Of a stretch of DNA of 64,000 nucleotides, positions 60,120-64,000 are shown piece after piece. The DNA is taken from NCBI RefSeq assembly GCF_964204865.1, contig NC_135260.1:20630001-20694000 (forward strand), read 5' to 3'. Every line of letters begins with the position of its first letter. The stretch's first letter is position 1. The notes beneath the pieces are model-generated. The model was not told the origin of the DNA. It searched no databases and was given only the letters and a program-made list of their open reading frames with translations. The translations under genes and the position numbers were made by a program. This DNA comes from Styela clava (taxonomy: Eukaryota; Chordata; Ascidiacea; Stolidobranchia; Styelidae).

Positions 60120-60370
60120 ATTGGACACGTTTAGTGGCCATAACGATCGTTTCAATATTTTGTTGTTATTGTTATTTTCTTTCGTCATTATCATTAAAAA
60201 ATCGCTTTTCTCTTCGAATACTGGACCAATTGTTTTGAAATTTTCAGTGGTTAAAGATAAAATTTTTCTCCAGAAAGCTATTACTTTTTTTTTTTGCTAT
60301 GACGTCATCAAAATTATTGCCATTGGGTGGCGCTACGTGTCCATATATTTGAGCATAGCTCTCTTGTTTA
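60120..60370. mobile_element. GGACACGTAG-family element, copy near the right end
   Basis: Starts ATTGGACACGTTTAGTGGCC, ends CATAGCTCTCTTGTTT. It carries a short extra segment (GCCATTGGGTGGCG) compared with 54121-54371. It is flanked on the left by an ATT triplet run. Confidence 0.8.
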
Positions 60371-60479
60371 CTTATAGTTATATCGTAGTAGTATATATTT
60401 ACGATTTAATAAAAGAAACAGCCAAAATTGCTTAGTAGATCTTAAAAATATTGATATCTACGAAAGGTATATATAAAAA

Positions 60480-60660
60480 AAAAACATGTAAGAATTTGCT
60501 CATGTTCTTTATAGGATAATTTGATTAAAAATGTACTGTTATGTTTATATTTTGAAAAAAAATCTCTGAAAAAACATGTAAGAATTTTCTCATGTTCTTT
60601 ATAGGATAATTTGATTAAAAATGTACTGTTATGTTTATATTTTGAAAAAAAATCTTTTAT
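60480..60660. repeat. two 90-bp tandem repeats
   Basis: Each unit starts AAACATGTAAGAATTT and ends TATTTTGAAAAAAAATCT. They differ at one or two bases. Confidence 0.9.
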
Positions 60661-60663
60661 GTC

Positions 60664-63346
60664 TCTTAAATTGTGTAATATTATTATTTATTTATTTCTA
60701 TATTTTAATTTTATAAAATCCAATTAAAAAAAAATAATAAAAAAATAAGTCTTCGGTTGATCTCGCAAAACTAGAGCGAAGCGCATTCTAGTTCTATTTT
60801 TATGTATAGCGGGGATACCGTACTACAGAATCAGACCATGTAATGATATTGAGATCGCCACGCAAAATATAGAGTCAGGCGATAAAATATGGCAAAATGC
60901 ATATGAACGATTTCGATAAGACACCTTGGGTAATGTTCTGTGGTCGTTAATGTTAGCTTTTTACTGATACGTTGACCATATTATTCAATCCACGTTTGAC
61001 TATCGTGGTCCATATCAAATAACACAAACAAATCAATTAACACGAGCAAATCCAAAATAGCACAGTATATATAAATACCATAATATAAGCAAATATAACA
61101 GCTAATATGAATCAAAAAACAGTCAAAATTAGCACGGTGTGGTAGGCTGGTCTATTAGCGTTTCAAATTTAACAAGTAACGAATCATGATCAGGCGAATA
61201 TGCAAGAAAAATCGACGCAAATAATTGATTTCTGTTAAATCCCTTATGAAATGCGTTAATTTAAATACAGTAGTTGGAAGTCTATCGTCAAAACGAGAGA
61301 GCCTTCAATTGACCCCGTAGAAATGAGAGAGAAGTGCACTCTACGTACGTCGTACAGTAACGTTATATCTCTGTCTGTGGATATGCGCGATCCCTGCAAA
61401 TAAGAATAAGTTCTTTGTTAACCAAATCTGCCAACTAGACACTAAGGCAGACAGGGTACCTACTGCAGTAATTGAGTATTGGAGCTGTTGAAGGACCCAA
61501 ATTTCGTGAATTTATCGAGAAAGAAGAATAGAAGTCTACGGGTGCTCTAGTCAGCAATCTGGAAGCGGTACTCCCACAGGCAGACAGCGGTAAGTTTCCG
61601 ACGTGTTTACAGAAGGCTGTTTGCTAGGGCTAGGAATTTCAGGTAAAACACTTTAACCGGTTAACCTCAGCGTGACGTTTGACGTAATAATTTTAACTTT
61701 GTCACAATGGTTACAAAGCACTTTCGGGTGATCGTATTCCACTATCGCTCAAAAATATTCACTGCAAGAGATATTCAGCATGCTTCGGACATCTGGAAGT
61801 ACTGAAGTATTTTAGTAAAACCCGAATTCGTTATTACATCCCATTTCCAGATTTATGTGACAAATTTTCAGTGTTCGATGGCAAATTATACTCTGAGATA
61901 TCATAAAGAAAAACAGCATCAACTGCGCACTTGTTGGATGACATTAAATATATGATTTTGCAATAAAATCGTGAACAATATATTTCGACCGAAAACTAAA
62001 TTTATAATTGTCAAATTTTCATAATTCTGTAATCAGCAATCTTGGTACTTCAATTATTGTTCACATTTATTGGGTCCTTACCAATACAGTTCTGCAGTGA
62101 TATTCTCTTGAATTAACTGCCACAGGAGATAAATTTGCGATGACGTAATCATTTTTGAAAAAATTGTACATCATAAAGATGATTTGTACCTAAGATGTCA
62201 GTTAACGCTTAAAATAAATCATAACCGTTGTCCATCTAAAATCAGTTAACCATTACCAGTCTTTCCTAATCCAGTAATTAAGGGTGCCCAAACTGATTCC
62301 AGCGTATTAATAAAACCGGTTTCAGTGAGATGCCATTACTGCAGACCTGCGCCAAGTCAGTCCAGCAGTCAGTTTTCAGTTGCAAATTCAAGGACAATTT
62401 CAAATTCAAAGAATTTTAATTTGAAAATAGGATTCTAAAATAATGACATTTGAAGTTGAAAAAGTGTTCAGCCTTTGAGGGGCCAAACTGCAGAAAACCG
62501 ATTTAAAGGAAAGTTTTTGTAATAACTCAAATTGCACTAACACCCATCCAGCCATCATTCCTGTATTTTTCAATTTCATCTTCGACGAGGATGATGAATC
62601 TTTCGCTGATACAGTGATAGCATTGTAACTTTCCAGCTTTTCGTTAAGTCAGGATTGTTTTTGTCACATGATTCACATAAAATTCAATGCTGTAAGAATT
62701 ATGGCAATATTTACGCCAGAACTGAAATTTCTGCAAAGCTATATATTACTGGTCTATTTGCTGATCACTGAATGATAGATAGATCTGTAGATAGTTTATT
62801 TTCAAAACTCTCTTCTCTTTACATCTTGCTGTCTTGTGAATGTTTCTGTTTCATACTGCAGTCAAACTTGATCATCAGTGACTGTCAACCTCAAAATCAA
62901 TTTCCCATCACAGTGTCTGTATTAATAGTGTATCTTACATATACATTATTATATCCGACATAATACTCATTACTCAATTTACATAATACAACCAAAGACT
63001 CAACTACAACCAAATGAATATGCCTAAATGATCTATCAGTATCTATTTCCCCTAACACTGCAAACACCTAGCCCTAAATGTCCTATAAATCTAGATGTAT
63101 TTAGGATTTTCATATTTATTCCGGTGTTGAAGCCGATAACACGGCCTAATCATTTGGCCTACCGCAGCATCTCGTTTGGTTACCATCCTAATATGACGAA
63201 CTAAAGAATCATTCCTTATTTCAGGATTCAGAAATTGGTCGTTGGAAGTCAATGACAGAATACATCTCACATTTTTTGCTTTACAAATACAGCAATCTCA
63301 ATCACAAGCAAGTTGGTAAGCCTTCATCCATTGTACCAATTTGAAA
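60664..63346. other. intergenic and upstream region of LUC7L
   Basis: No gene was recognised. AT-rich, with short frames only. The last few hundred bases should contain the promoter and 5' UTR of the LUC7L gene, but no TATA or initiator element stands out. Confidence 0.4.
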
Positions 63347-63407
63347 ATGTCTGCTCAAGCTCAAATGAAAGATCTTTTGGATCAGTTGATGGGGACACAA
63401 CGAGATG
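63347..63407 (+). CDS. LUC7L: LUC7-like protein, first coding exon (partial)
   Basis: ATG followed by MSAQAQMKDLLDQLMGTQRD and one base of the next codon, then a GTGAGA donor. This is the highly conserved N-terminus of LUC7-like U1 snRNP-associated splicing factors (metazoan LUC7L reads MSAQAQMRALLDQLMGTARD). It forms the N-terminal helix of the Luc7 domain; the two zinc fingers come later. No second exon was found in the last 590 bases, so the gene continues past the window. LUC7L versus LUC7L2 cannot be told apart from 20 residues. Confidence 0.88.
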
Positions 63408-64000
63408 GTGAGAAAATTTCTATTGTTACATAGTACATTTTAAAACGTTTTGTTCTTGTTTTTTGTTTCAATATTGATGGTGTTTCATTTTTAACCTTTT
63501 CATGTCAAGGTGACTTATACATTTACGACATACTATGTCAACAACGCGGAGAAATTAAATGAAAGAATAGCTTGCAGCTGCCGTGAGTGCAAAATGTTCA
63601 TAAATTAGAGCGACTGTGTATTGTTTTATTTAAAATATACCATATATATATGAATGATCTATTATATATTTTTTGCGATCACTCCATTTTTTCTCAAGTA
63701 TGATATGTTCAGTCAAGTCAAATTCATCAGTCAAATTAGCAATTGGTAGTTACATACCAAGGACCAAATAAAGTTGTCTGCTCATATTTTCGATACTATT
63801 ACAAGACAGTTTTCTTGACTTATAGATAGTGAGTATTTTTTTATTTTAACTAACTCGAGCAACAGAAACTACAGTACAAAGTAAGGATTGGGTAAGTTGT
63901 ATCTTTACAAGAAATGATCCTGGCAGCACACTCGGATTTTCATCTAATAGAAGAAATTGATACTGAGATCCGTGTGTATGTTTAAGCTTGTTTTCAAACT

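Noticed and set aside
1-64000. CRISPR arrays, bacterial operons or phage-like systems
   Set aside because: All tandem or spaced repeats seen are minisatellites, foldback arrays or transposon pieces. Genes are spliced and eukaryotic.

Overview
Metazoan nuclear DNA. The window is AT-rich, and its genes are split by short GT-AG introns into phase-consistent exons. It carries a eukaryotic tRNA gene and a dense load of DNA transposons, mostly hAT-like with 8-bp target duplications. The gene set (MINPP1-, GINS3-, ENOPH1-, CCS-, POLR3E- and LUC7L-type genes, a BBOX1/TMLHE-type dioxygenase and lipocalins) fits an invertebrate deuterostome such as an ascidian. That placement is inference; no single sequence proves it. 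No operon or dedicated multi-gene system was found.

Layout. 1-7.5 kb is nearly all mobile DNA: a 1.1 kb hAT-like element with perfect 8-bp target duplications and a second repeat inside it, another hAT derivative, a 1.7 kb foldback element whose arms hold ~40-bp tandem repeats, and a decayed Gag-Pol remnant. 7.5-9.6 kb (-) is a six-exon secreted lipocalin-like gene. 10.9-11.9 kb holds an orphan terminal exon and a broken zinc-knuckle Gag-like ORF. 14.1-18.2 kb (-) is a complete eight-exon MINPP1 homologue. 18.9-20.2 kb (-) is a second lipocalin-like gene with an in-frame TGA. 23.1-33.2 kb (+) is a ten-exon 2-oxoglutarate dioxygenase of the BBOX1/TMLHE family, swollen by intronic transposons. 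33.6-35.3 kb (-) is four-exon GINS3. 39.7-40.5 kb (+) is ENOPH1 in one coding exon. 41.2-43.4 kb (-) is eight-exon CCS. 44.7-44.9 kb (-) is an SmG (SNRPG) fragment, followed by a hAT element and an intact tRNA-Leu(AAG). 47.3-52.6 kb (+) is twelve-exon POLR3E. 52.7-60.4 kb is a large nested repeat field, including a foldback element with inverted 18-bp arrays and a hAT transposase relic. The first coding exon of LUC7L (+) starts at 63.35 kb and runs off the window.

The genes are mostly unrelated housekeeping functions: inositol phosphate hydrolysis, carnitine-type hydroxylation, replication, methionine salvage, copper delivery, Pol III transcription and splicing. Convergent pairs are BBOX1-like/GINS3 and ENOPH1/CCS. 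Exon models were built by hand by joining frames across GT-AG sites, so individual boundaries need transcript support.
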